Positions 17,100 to 25,587 of a stretch of DNA of 46,834 nt are shown here, piece by piece. The translations under genes were made by a program, and so were the position numbers. The DNA is from Chloroflexota bacterium (GTDB lineage: Bacteria; Chloroflexota; Anaerolineae; UBA1429): assembly GCA_012729455.1 (NCBI GenBank), contig JAAYDC010000017.1, positions 1 to 46,834 on the forward strand. Reading direction: 5' to 3'. A model generated the notes under the pieces. It searched no databases. It was not told where the DNA came from and saw only the letters and a list, made by a program, of their open reading frames with translations. The number at the start of each line of letters is the position of its first letter. The stretch's first letter is position 1.

Positions 17100-18497
17100 A
17101 TGACTGCTCAATCCAACATCCTGCTAATCCATGCTGACCAGTGGCGCTACGACTGTGTAGCCGCCAACGGCCATCCGCTCCTGCAGACCCCGCACCTCGA
17201 CCGTCTGGCAGCAGAGGGTGTGCGTTTTACGCACGCCTTTACCCCGAGCCCGATCTGCGTGCCCGAGCGCAACTGCCTGCTGCACGGCCAGTGGGCCACG
17301 CGCCACGGCTGCATCACCAACTATGATTCTGAGGCGCCCAAGCCGGTTGAGGGCACGCCGATCACCTTTACGCGCGTATTAAAGGAAGCCGGCTATTACC
17401 TGGGCTATGTGGGCAAGTGGCACGTGCGGCGCGATAAAGAGCCTACCGACCCCATGTACGGCTATGACGATTATGTTTCCGAGGACGCCCCTTATGCCGA
17501 GTGGCGCGCTGCCCAGGGCTATGCGCCCGGCCCGCACACCAACGGCTGGTTTGGCGAGGTCGATCCGCACATCCCGCCCGAGGGCAGCCGGATCGTTTGG
17601 GGCGTCGATCGCGCGCTCGAATACATCCGCCGCGGCCAGGAGCGGGGCGGGCCGTGGATGGTGCGCTGGGATCCCGTCGAGCCGCACCTGCCCAACGTGG
17701 TGCCCGAGCCGTACGCCTCGATGTATCCGCCCGAGACGATCGCGCCGTGGCCGAGCTTTCCTGATCCGCTGGTGGGCAAGCCCTACATTCAGGTTCAGCA
17801 GCGCCGCACCTGGAAGGTCGACGGCTGGGGCTGGGAGCGCTGGGCGCCGATCGTCAGCCGGTATCTGGGCGAGATCAGCCTGCTGGATTTCGCCGTCGGC
17901 CGGCTGCTGGCGGGGCTGGAGCGCCTGGGCGAGCGCGACAACACCCTGGTGGTGTTCACCTCCGACCACGGCGACCTGTGCGGCGGGCACGGCATGATGG
18001 ACAAGATGCACATCATGTACGAAGACGTGGTGCATGTGCCGCTCATCGTGCGCTGGCCGGGCGTGGCGCCTGCCGGCCAGGTGCAGGATGCCTTTATCTC
18101 GCACGCCCTCGACCTGGCAGCCACCTTTTGCGAGGCGGCCGGCGCCGAGATCCCCGCGGGCTTTCAGGGCGAGAGCCTGGTGACCTGTTTGCGCGATGGG
18201 GTGGGGCCGGAGCGCGACGGCATCGCCTCGACATTCGCCGGCAACCAGTTCGGGCTTTATTCGCAGCGCATGTGGCGCGAACGGCGCTGGAAGTACATCT
18301 GGAACCCGACCGCCGAGGACGAGCTCTACGACCTCGAAACCGACCCGGGCGAGGTCACCAACCGTGCTACTGATCCGGCTTGTGCGGGGCTGCTGCAGCG
18401 CCTGCGCGAACGGCTGGTGGCGTGGATGGAGGCCACCGACGACCCGCTCCTCAACCAGTGGACGCGCCCGCAGCTACTGGAGGGCTTAAAGGTCTAG
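17100..18497 (+). CDS. Sulfatase-family hydrolase with CVPER active-site motif
   Basis: 465 residues, alkaline-phosphatase-like sulfatase fold. NILLIHADQWRYD, YVGKWHVRRDKEP and FTSDHGDLCGGHGMMDK are the metal and substrate motifs. DELYDLETDPGEVTN is the usual C-terminal segment. The position of the catalytic Cys is C53-V-P-E-R57, so the Ser of CxPSR is replaced by Glu. It has no signal peptide. AAAGGACGCT precedes the ATG. It may be a sulfatase that accepts the variant motif, or a phosphonate or phosphodiester hydrolase of the same superfamily. It stands apart from the main locus but in the same direction. Confidence 0.82.
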   Translation: MTAQSNILLIHADQWRYDCVAANGHPLLQTPHLDRLAAEGVRFTHAFTPSPICVPERNCLLHGQWATRHGCITNYDSEAPKPVEGTPITFTRVLKEAGYYLGYVGKWHVRRDKEPTDPMYGYDDYVSEDAPYAEWRAAQGYAPGPHTNGWFGEVDPHIPPEGSRIVWGVDRALEYIRRGQERGGPWMVRWDPVEPHLPNVVPEPYASMYPPETIAPWPSFPDPLVGKPYIQVQQRRTWKVDGWGWERWAPIVSRYLGEISLLDFAVGRLLAGLERLGERDNTLVVFTSDHGDLCGGHGMMDKMHIMYEDVVHVPLIVRWPGVAPAGQVQDAFISHALDLAATFCEAAGAEIPAGFQGESLVTCLRDGVGPERDGIASTFAGNQFGLYSQRMWRERRWKYIWNPTAEDELYDLETDPGEVTNRATDPACAGLLQRLRERLVAWMEATDDPLLNQWTRPQLLEGLKV

Positions 18498-18498
18498 C

Positions 18499-18527
18499 TT
18501 GGCGCGCACTTATTGCGGCTCTATACT
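18499..18527 (+). promoter_or_regulatory. Promoter of the pseudokinase-trk operon
   Basis: TTGGCG (18499-18504), a 17-bp spacer and TATACT (18522-18527) form a sigma-70-like promoter starting just after the sulfatase stop. The expected start is near 18534, about 30-50 bases before the candidate start codons of the next gene. Confidence 0.5.
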
Positions 18528-18562
18528 GTGCCCATGCAAGGCTTACGTCGGCTTGATTGCCG

Positions 18563-19954
18563 ATGGCGGTTCAGGAGCAGGTTTTGTTGATCAGTAACAC
18601 CTCGCAATTGGCGCTGACGGTGCTCGACCCGCAGGCGCGCGCCGCTTATGCCGCGCAGCCTTTTGTATGGCGCGCGCTCAACGAGGCGGCGCTCCCTCGC
18701 GAGCGTACGGCGCGAGAAGCGCTGCTCGCCGACCTCGAGGGGCTCCTGCGGCGCGGCGATCTCGGCGCCTTTACGCTCATCCCGGAAAACCTCGCCAGCA
18801 ACTATCTGGTGGATATCGGCAATGGCCAGCGCATCAGCCGCAAGGTGTACGTGCGCCACCCGGCTGCGCCCGATCAGCTGATCGTCGCCGGCGGGGTGGG
18901 GCAGGTGCGCCCGGATGCGGACGGCGCGCGCCTGACGCTCGAGACGCCCCTGGTGGGCGCCACCCTGCACGGCACCTTTCCCGATCTGCCGCGTTCGGCC
19001 ATGTCGGCGGCGCATCCTACCCCCCAGAAAGGCCTCGAGAGCCGCCCCAACGTCGATCCGCTGGGGGCGCTCAGCGTGGGCGTGGCAGAGCGCAAATACG
19101 CCAACGCCGCGGCCCTATCCGATACGCGCTACCCGGTGATCAGCAACCTCGCCTGGGGCACCATCGGCGAGGGCGGCGCCGCCTTTTATGTGTATGCCCT
19201 GCCCTCAGACGCGCGCATGGCCACCGACCTGCTGCAGGGCGAGGATCCTGCACAGGCCGTGGCGGCGCTGGGGGCGTATCTCGCGGTGGGACAGCGCTTT
19301 ATGCGCGCCCTGCGCGCCCTGCACGAGGCGGGCTATATCCACAACCAGCCGCATCAGGGCAACCTTTACACCTACAGCCGCGGACGCATTGTGGTGGCGG
19401 ATCTCGACAGCCTGCAGGAACTCGCACCCTTTAGCACGATGTGCTCCGAGGGCGACACTCTGTCGCCCAGAGCGTTTGGCGTGCTTGTCAACGTGCAGGT
19501 GGCGGCCTGCAGCATCGCCCATCTGGCGTGGCTCGAGCACCTTGGCGGCTGGCTGCGGCGCGGTCAGACGGAGGGCCTCGAGCGGCTCGACACGCTGTAC
19601 GCCGATATTGTCATCGCCCTGGTGCGCGGCTACCTGCCTGGACTGGCAGAGGGGGCTTGCACCGCCTTTCGCGAGCAGGCACGCCGCTACTGTGCTGGGC
19701 TGTTCACCCGCGGACGAGCCGGCACCGCGCGTCTGACGGGCGCCGAGGCATACGAAGAGGACGTCTGGGGGCTGCTTTTTACGCGCATCCTGCTGGATAC
19801 GGATTGGTGCACATGCTTTGGTGCCCGCTACCTTGCAAAAGATATGGACGGTGAGCTGTATACTGACCTGATGATCTCGCAGCGTGCCCAGCGCGCCATG
19901 AGCGCCTATCGGCTGCCCTTTGTCCGGCGTCGTACGCCGCAGGGGGGGGCGTGA
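18563..19954 (+). CDS. Protein-kinase-like protein lacking the catalytic Asp (possible pseudokinase)
   Basis: About 463 residues. The segment near 255-300, ALRALHEAGYIHNQPHQGNL then VVADLDSL, follows the kinase-like pattern H-x-D-x-H-x-x-N ... D-x-D seen in UbiB/APH/protein-kinase folds. Here the HGD-type catalytic motif reads HNQ, so the base Asp is absent, while the metal-binding Asn and the DLD Asp remain. The N-terminal half has no family I can name. Starts at ATG 18563 or TTG 18584/18587 (AGGAG at 18573-18577 favours a TTG) cannot be settled. Its stop overlaps the GTG of the TrkH-like gene, so it belongs to the potassium-uptake operon. A role in regulating that transporter is inferred only. 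Confidence 0.6.
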   Translation: MAVQEQVLLISNTSQLALTVLDPQARAAYAAQPFVWRALNEAALPRERTAREALLADLEGLLRRGDLGAFTLIPENLASNYLVDIGNGQRISRKVYVRHPAAPDQLIVAGGVGQVRPDADGARLTLETPLVGATLHGTFPDLPRSAMSAAHPTPQKGLESRPNVDPLGALSVGVAERKYANAAALSDTRYPVISNLAWGTIGEGGAAFYVYALPSDARMATDLLQGEDPAQAVAALGAYLAVGQRFMRALRALHEAGYIHNQPHQGNLYTYSRGRIVVADLDSLQELAPFSTMCSEGDTLSPRAFGVLVNVQVAACSIAHLAWLEHLGGWLRRGQTEGLERLDTLYADIVIALVRGYLPGLAEGACTAFREQARRYCAGLFTRGRAGTARLTGAEAYEEDVWGLLFTRILLDTDWCTCFGARYLAKDMDGELYTDLMISQRAQRAMSAYRLPFVRRRTPQGGA

Positions 19955-21291
19955 ATAGGCTGCGGCGTCGTATGTCGTTCTCGCAAGCCTCTTTTCTGGC
20001 GTTCCTGCTGCTCATCCTTGTGGGAACGGGCGCGCTGATGCTGCCTGTTTCTACGCGCCCCGGCCGGGTGACGCAACTGACGGACGCGCTCTTTACTGCG
20101 ACCAGCGCTGTGTGCGTGACGGGCCTTTCGGTAGTGGATACCTATACCCACTGGAGTCTTGTGGGCCAGCTGGTGATCCTGCTCCTGATCCAGGTCGGCG
20201 GTTTGGGCTTGATGATCCTGGTGATCGGCGCGTTCTCGGTGCTGGGCAAGCGCATTGGCTTGCAGGAACGAGCTTACCTACGCGATTCGACGGGCTCTGC
20301 CTCGCTTTCGGGTATGGTGGTGCTTGTCAAGCACATCCTGCTTTATTCCGGGGTGATCGAAGCAGTCGGTACGGCCTTTTTAGCGATCCGCTTTGTACCG
20401 CAGTTCGGGATATGGCGTGGACTCTATATGGCCATGTTTCACGCCATCACCAGCTTTACGCATGCTGGTCTCGACTTGATGGGCATCCGGCAGCCATTTT
20501 CCTCGATGAGCGCCTATGTGGACGATCCGCTGGTGCTCCTCACCATGGTAGCGCTTATCACCCTAGGTGGGCTGGGCTTTATCGTGTGGGAGGACCTGGT
20601 GCGCTACCGCTTACGGTGGCAGCACTGGTCGCTGCAGACCAACATCGTACTGGTGACTAACACCTTTTTACTGCTGGGCGGAATGGTGTGCCTGTACGTT
20701 TTCGAGGCTGACGCCAGCATGGCGGGTATGCCCGTGTGGCAGCGGCTGGTGGTGTCGCTCTTTTACTCAGCCAGTGCGCGCACGGCCAGTTTCCATTTGC
20801 TTGATCCGGCGCGGCTGACTTCAGCCAGCTCGCTGTTGATGGCCGGGCTGATGTTGATCGGCGGGAGCCCGGGTTCAATGGCTGGCGGCATCAAAACTAC
20901 CACCTTTTTTGTGCTGGTGATGGCTCTGGTGCAATTTACCAGCGGACAGCCGGATGTGGTGGTCTTTCGAAAGCGCATCGACAAGACGGCCCTGCACCGT
21001 GCCACAGTCATCGCTACGCTGTATCTGCTGCTCGTGGCGGTATTCAGCGTGCTGATCAGTGCGGTAGAGAGGCTGCCGGTGATGCCGGTTGTGCATGAAG
21101 TGATCTCGGCGCTGGCTACGGTGGGCTTTTCGACGGGCATCACAGCCAACCTGGATACCTTTTCGCGCATCTGCTTGGTGATACTGATGTTTGTCGGCCG
21201 CCTCGGCGGCTTTACTCTGATGGCACTCTTTGGGTTCGGCAGGCGCATCGCTGGGCTGCAACGGCCCGAGGAACAGGTCCTGATCGGCTAA
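19951..21291 (+). CDS. TrkH/KtrB-family potassium uptake channel subunit
   Basis: 446 residues, a polytopic membrane protein with the four-fold M1-P-M2 plan of Trk/Ktr channels. Selectivity-filter regions are visible at TSAVCVTGL, SFTHAGLDLM, SARTASFHLL and LATVGFSTGI. The third repeat lacks the usual TGF/TAG wording. Before the last repeat is the GGSPGSMAGGIKTTT loop, the intramembrane gate of KtrB/TrkH. The length is nearer KtrB than TrkH. GTG start with AGGGGGGG upstream, overlapping the previous stop (GTGA). It works with the adjacent RCK subunit to import K+ driven by Na+ or H+. Confidence 0.92.
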   Translation: MNRLRRRMSFSQASFLAFLLLILVGTGALMLPVSTRPGRVTQLTDALFTATSAVCVTGLSVVDTYTHWSLVGQLVILLLIQVGGLGLMILVIGAFSVLGKRIGLQERAYLRDSTGSASLSGMVVLVKHILLYSGVIEAVGTAFLAIRFVPQFGIWRGLYMAMFHAITSFTHAGLDLMGIRQPFSSMSAYVDDPLVLLTMVALITLGGLGFIVWEDLVRYRLRWQHWSLQTNIVLVTNTFLLLGGMVCLYVFEADASMAGMPVWQRLVVSLFYSASARTASFHLLDPARLTSASSLLMAGLMLIGGSPGSMAGGIKTTTFFVLVMALVQFTSGQPDVVVFRKRIDKTALHRATVIATLYLLLVAVFSVLISAVERLPVMPVVHEVISALATVGFSTGITANLDTFSRICLVILMFVGRLGGFTLMALFGFGRRIAGLQRPEEQVLIG

Positions 21292-21303
21292 GAGGGAGGG
21301 GCT

Positions 21304-21948
21304 ATGCAATCGTTTCTTATAATTGGCATGGGCGTTTTCGGCACGCACTTGGCAGCTGGGCTGCAGCGCCTCGGCAACGAGGTGCTGGTGATCGACAAGA
21401 ATCCGCAGCGCATCGAAGAGATCTCGGTCGACTTTGACAACGCCTATACCGGCGATTGCACCAACCCGAACATACTTAAATCGATAGGAGTCAACAACTT
21501 TGACCGCTGTGTGGTGGCGATCGGCGAGGATTTTTACGCCTCGATCGAGATCCTGACGCTGCTAAAAGAGATGGGTGCCCGGTATGTGATATCAAAAGCC
21601 AAGATGGAGCGCCAGGCCAGTATCCTGACCAAGCTGGGGGCAGATGAGGTGGTCTATCCTGAACGCGACATGGCTGATCGCTTGGCGATGCGCTACCATG
21701 CCGGCAGTATCACTGAATACTACATGTTGCAGGGTGGGATGGCGCTATTTGAGCTGCCCGTGCCAGAAAAGTGGGTGGAGCACAGCATTGGCGATCTGGA
21801 TATCCGCAAGCGCTACCAGGTGACGGTGGTGGCGATCAAGCGCGGTGAGGCGATGCTGCCCAATCCTGGGCCGGCACAGGTGCTGGAGGCCGGCGACGTG
21901 CTGGTGACGCTAGGAGATTCCGAACAGGTCGCCAGACTGCGATTTTAG
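21304..21948 (+). CDS. TrkA/KtrA-type RCK subunit of potassium uptake
   Basis: 214 residues, a single RCK unit. The Rossmann fold FLIIGMGVFGTHLAAGL binds nucleotide, with VLVIDKNPQRIE as the acidic end of beta-2. ARYVISKAKMERQASILTKL and GADEVVYPERDMADRLA are conserved TrkA_N features. The TrkA_C part is about residues 140-214 (IRKRYQVTVVAIKRGEAMLP). Such rings gate the channel by ATP/ADP or NAD(H), and in many bacteria by c-di-AMP. It follows the channel gene by 12 bases with AGAGGGAGG upstream, so both are made from one mRNA. Confidence 0.93.
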   Translation: MQSFLIIGMGVFGTHLAAGLQRLGNEVLVIDKNPQRIEEISVDFDNAYTGDCTNPNILKSIGVNNFDRCVVAIGEDFYASIEILTLLKEMGARYVISKAKMERQASILTKLGADEVVYPERDMADRLAMRYHAGSITEYYMLQGGMALFELPVPEKWVEHSIGDLDIRKRYQVTVVAIKRGEAMLPNPGPAQVLEAGDVLVTLGDSEQVARLRF

Positions 21949-21958
21949 GGGGAAGGAT

Positions 21959-22588
21959 ATGGATATCGCCGCGGGGCACCTCTTTATGCAGGCGCGCGCG
22001 TATGTGCCCGAGGCGGCCGGAAGGCTGCCGGCGGGGTTTGCCTTTGGCGGGCTTGAGCGCCGCGAGTTTTACACCTGGGCGACGATGCACTTTGACGCAT
22101 CGAACCAGCACGCCTACCTGCCGATGATGCTGCGCTACTATGCGCAGGTGTATGCCCCATGGGAGGACGAATTCTTCCGCCAGGTGCGCACCGTGCGCCA
22201 GGATGGGCGCATTATCGCCAGCTGTTTCAAGTGGCGAGCCTACCGCGCGGTGACGACCGTACACTGGTTCAGGGTGCTGCCGGCTTTCGAGGGGCGCGGC
22301 ATCGGGCGGGCATTGCTGGGCGAGGTGCTGGGGGCGCTCAAGCCGCAGGAATGGCCGGTGTACCTGCACACCCATCCGGCCAGCTACCGCGCCATCAAGC
22401 TCTATACCGATTTCGGCTTTCGCTTGATAGAAGACGAGCGCATTGGCACGCGCAGCAATTCCTTGCGCGCGGCGCTGCCCTGGTTGCGCGCGCGCATGCC
22501 GGAGGGGGTGTTCGCGAGTCTGCGCAGCGAGCCCGCCGATGCTGCCTTGGTGGCCGCAGCGGCGAGCAGAGAGGTCAGCGAGTTCTAG
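21959..22588 (+). CDS. GNAT-family N-acetyltransferase
   Basis: 209 residues. The acetyl-CoA pyrophosphate-binding motif A is VLPAFEGRGIGRALLGEVL, around residues 110-130, followed by YRAIKLYTDFGFRL (motif B). The target, whether a small molecule or a protein amine, is unknown. It starts 10 bases after the RCK gene with GGGGGAAGG upstream, so it is likely the last gene of the operon. Its 3' end overlaps the convergent helicase gene by 4 bases. Confidence 0.85.
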   Translation: MDIAAGHLFMQARAYVPEAAGRLPAGFAFGGLERREFYTWATMHFDASNQHAYLPMMLRYYAQVYAPWEDEFFRQVRTVRQDGRIIASCFKWRAYRAVTTVHWFRVLPAFEGRGIGRALLGEVLGALKPQEWPVYLHTHPASYRAIKLYTDFGFRLIEDERIGTRSNSLRAALPWLRARMPEGVFASLRSEPADAALVAAAASREVSEF

Positions 22589-25587
22589 GGGGATGACAGA
22601 GATGGCTCGCTGAGGTGGAGAAAACCCTCACTAAAGGCCGCCGGGAAAATGAAAGCCTTGACCTTGAACTCGGCGCCGAAATCGACGCGGATAATATCGC
22701 CCTCGATGGCGCTCACCACGCCGCGCCCAAAGGAGCGATGATAGACAGGTGTGCCCTCCGCCACGCCCGAGGTATCCACCACGACATGCAGGCGCGCGGG
22801 CGCTACAGGCGCAGCCGGTTTAGCAACGGGCGGCGCCGGCGGAGGCTGGTGGGCTGCTGAGGAGCTCGCCTTGACTTGCGGTGCGGGGGCAGAGGCGGAC
22901 GGCGCCGAGAGGCTCTCTAGGGCATCCTCGGATTGCGCACAAGCACGCGGCGAGCGAACCACCAGCATGGCTTTGTCCTCATCTTCATCCTCATCCTCGT
23001 CGCTCACTTCAGGCGGTGGCGCATCCGGCAGCTCGCGAGCGAGGTAGCCGTCAAAGACCATTCCCGCCTGGCGCGAGCGGTCCAGTTCCTCATAGTCCTC
23101 AGCGCTCAGCACCGTATCATAGAGCCCCACGGGCTGCTTTTTGTGGCGGCTGGGCAGGCCGGTATATTCCAGCGAGTCATCCTCATAGCGCTTGAACTGG
23201 TAAACGGCATCGTTCATCAGCGGGGCGTTAAAGACGTTCAGTTCGCACAACAGGTTAAAGTCTTTGACCTCCAGCCCCGTGACGCGCTTGAACAGGCCTG
23301 GCTCGAGTTGGGTGATGACATCCTTTAGGCTATGTTCGCGGAAATCCGTCAGATACATAAAGATGGGGATGCGCGTGGCGAACTTGATCAGTTTCGTCTG
23401 GATCTCTTTGCGCTTGGAACGATATTCTTTTTCTTCGTCAGAGAGGTGCTTGAGTTCCTGCGGGCTGCGCTCGACGCCATCTTTGCGGGCGTTTTTGACG
23501 GCTTCGGACTTGGAGATGATCGTACGGATATCGCTGTTCAGGCTGCGAAAGCCCTCGATGCGCATCAGGGCGTCCAGGGCGGCTGGGGTTTCGAGCAGAC
23601 GCCTGAGCACCTCATCAGTGACGTTCACCAAGAGGGCGCTCTCCCAACGCTTGGCCAGGAGGGTCGACGTGGTGCCCGAGACGACCAGATCGAGGATGCC
23701 GGCAGCGTCGACCTCTTTCATCACAAAGCCGTCGTAGGCGAGCACTGGTAAAAACTTGATAAACTCAGCCACGCGCTTTTCGGGGTTGGGCTCGCTGACG
23801 TTCAACTCGCTGGCATAGCGTGAAAGCAACTGCAGGGCGCGGTCGAGCGCGAAATCAAACAAATAGCAATCATGTTTGATGATCTCTGATTTCCCATTTT
23901 CGTCCTCGACGACCCAGGGGCTCTGCGCGCGAAAGGCAGTCTGAAAATAGGTCTCTGGGCTTTTTAGGTTGCGCAGCATAAACACGCCCGACCAGGGCGG
24001 CACCGTCACACCGGTGGTCAGCTTGCCGCAGCTGAGCGTGATCGTCCGCGAATGCAGTGGATCACCCATCGCCTCCCACACCGGCGGTAAAGCCGCAACC
24101 CCTATCCCTGCTTTGGTGCCGGCAGCCACCACGATGTTAAAATCGTGGAAAAAGGCGTTCTGACGGCTGCGCAGCAGGTTTGCCATAGCATGGCACGAAG
24201 CCACATCCGGCAAGAGCCACAGGGTGTGAGTGAGCGCCTCCAATAACCTCACGTCGCCAAAGGGCATCGGCGGGCGGCCGCGCCCCTGCCTGAGCTGATC
24301 GGTGGCGCTTTCTAGGGCAGCTCCGCGGATCAGGTCGAGCCACTTTTGTACATCGTCGGCGTGTTCGAACTTGGCATTCTTTCCACGGCCGCTGGCCTTG
24401 AAGAAGAGGTTCAGGTCAAACTCGTTGAATTCGCCCTGCAGCGCGATGCGGGTGATCTCTTCGGGGATGCGGTAAGTGAGCATCACCATCCGCGGGAGCG
24501 CGGCATAGGGGTTATCGGGCCCCACCCAGGCGGCCTTGGCGCGCTGCTCGTCGCCATAGGTCCACGAATAGACCTGCTCTTCGATAAACTCGCCCGAGCT
24601 GAGCGAGCGAAAGGGAGTGCCCGAGAGGTGCAGGTAGGCGTAGGCTGTGATCGGCAGCCAGGTCTCGTTGAGGGCGTTGCCGCGATCATAGGTATCCGGG
24701 TCGGGATCGGCGATCTCGTCCTCATCGCCGCGGTCAAAAAGCGCTTGAGCCGTCTCGCGCCAGGCGCCAAAGTGATACTCGTCAAAAATCACCAGATCCC
24801 AGTTGGTCGTATGCACCCATTCGTTGTGCGGCTTGATGCTCTTGGTACGCTTGTCGTAGCCCATGAAATCCTGGAACGAGCCAAAGCAGACGATCGGCCT
24901 GCTTTTATCGGCGCGTTGGTACTGTAAATCGATGCCGTCATCACGGGCACGCGTCGGCCGGGCGACAAACTGCCAGCCCTCAAAATCAACATGCTGCTCG
25001 AGGTCGGATTGCCAGGCGGATTGCACGGCGGGTTTAAAGGTTAATACCAGCACCTTGGTGTAGCCCAGGCGCTTGGCCAGCTGGTAGGCGGCAAAGGTCT
25101 TGCCAAAGCGCATCTTGGCATTCCACAAAAAGCGCGGGATGCGCCCAGCAGCCCGTTCGCGCTCCAGGTAAGCGGCGGTTTTTTCCACGGCCTTTCTCTG
25201 CTCGGGGCGCATGCCAAAGGTGAGGGTGCGGTTTTCGGGGTTGGAGTGGCCTTCGCGCACCGCCACCCAGGCGGCGCGCACCTGATCGGGGGTACACGCG
25301 AACCACTCGCCCTCCTTGCGGACGATCCCGCGGTTTACCAGAGCTCTATGGACTTCGTAGTCTTTAAAGGTAGAGCCGTCGCTGCGTATGGCCGGCTCGC
25401 GAAAGACGACCTTCCAGGGCCGGCCGCCCGGCAGCTCCACCGGGTATTGCTCGGCGACGCGCTCATCGCCCCCGCGGGTGGTGTAGCCAACCCTGAGCAA
25501 GCCGGGATAGTTGACGTCGCTGTAGGCATAGACGGTAGGCGCCAACTCAGGGCGCGGAGAAACATATTGATCCAGCAGGTCAGTCAT
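22585..25587 (-). CDS. GIY-YIG-like nuclease / superfamily 2 helicase fusion (restriction-like)
   Basis: 1000 residues. Residues about 18-100 resemble a GIY-YIG/T5orf172 nuclease: VYAYSDVNYPGLLRVGYTTR, then YEVHRAL and GEWF. The helicase has motif I AKMRFGKT (157-164), DEYH (269-272) and SGTPF (322-326). The second RecA half carries LTTGVTVPPWSGVFMLRN and YFQTAFRAQSPW. An acidic run (DEDEDEDEDK) and an Ala/Pro-rich linker lead to a tail, VYHRSFGRGVVSAIEGD, like the small beta domain of DUF3553/UvrD tails. The start overlaps the methylase stop by 8 bases, so it is the third gene of a minus-strand operon. The predicted role is DNA translocation and cleavage in a restriction-type defence system. 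Confidence 0.8.
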   Translation of the reverse strand: MTDLLDQYVSPRPELAPTVYAYSDVNYPGLLRVGYTTRGGDERVAEQYPVELPGGRPWKVVFREPAIRSDGSTFKDYEVHRALVNRGIVRKEGEWFACTPDQVRAAWVAVREGHSNPENRTLTFGMRPEQRKAVEKTAAYLERERAAGRIPRFLWNAKMRFGKTFAAYQLAKRLGYTKVLVLTFKPAVQSAWQSDLEQHVDFEGWQFVARPTRARDDGIDLQYQRADKSRPIVCFGSFQDFMGYDKRTKSIKPHNEWVHTTNWDLVIFDEYHFGAWRETAQALFDRGDEDEIADPDPDTYDRGNALNETWLPITAYAYLHLSGTPFRSLSSGEFIEEQVYSWTYGDEQRAKAAWVGPDNPYAALPRMVMLTYRIPEEITRIALQGEFNEFDLNLFFKASGRGKNAKFEHADDVQKWLDLIRGAALESATDQLRQGRGRPPMPFGDVRLLEALTHTLWLLPDVASCHAMANLLRSRQNAFFHDFNIVVAAGTKAGIGVAALPPVWEAMGDPLHSRTITLSCGKLTTGVTVPPWSGVFMLRNLKSPETYFQTAFRAQSPWVVEDENGKSEIIKHDCYLFDFALDRALQLLSRYASELNVSEPNPEKRVAEFIKFLPVLAYDGFVMKEVDAAGILDLVVSGTTSTLLAKRWESALLVNVTDEVLRRLLETPAALDALMRIEGFRSLNSDIRTIISKSEAVKNARKDGVERSPQELKHLSDEEKEYRSKRKEIQTKLIKFATRIPIFMYLTDFREHSLKDVITQLEPGLFKRVTGLEVKDFNLLCELNVFNAPLMNDAVYQFKRYEDDSLEYTGLPSRHKKQPVGLYDTVLSAEDYEELDRSRQAGMVFDGYLARELPDAPPPEVSDEDEDEDEDKAMLVVRSPRACAQSEDALESLSAPSASAPAPQVKASSSAAHQPPPAPPVAKPAAPVAPARLHVVVDTSGVAEGTPVYHRSFGRGVVSAIEGDIIRVDFGAEFKVKAFIFPAAFSEGFLHLSEPSLSSP

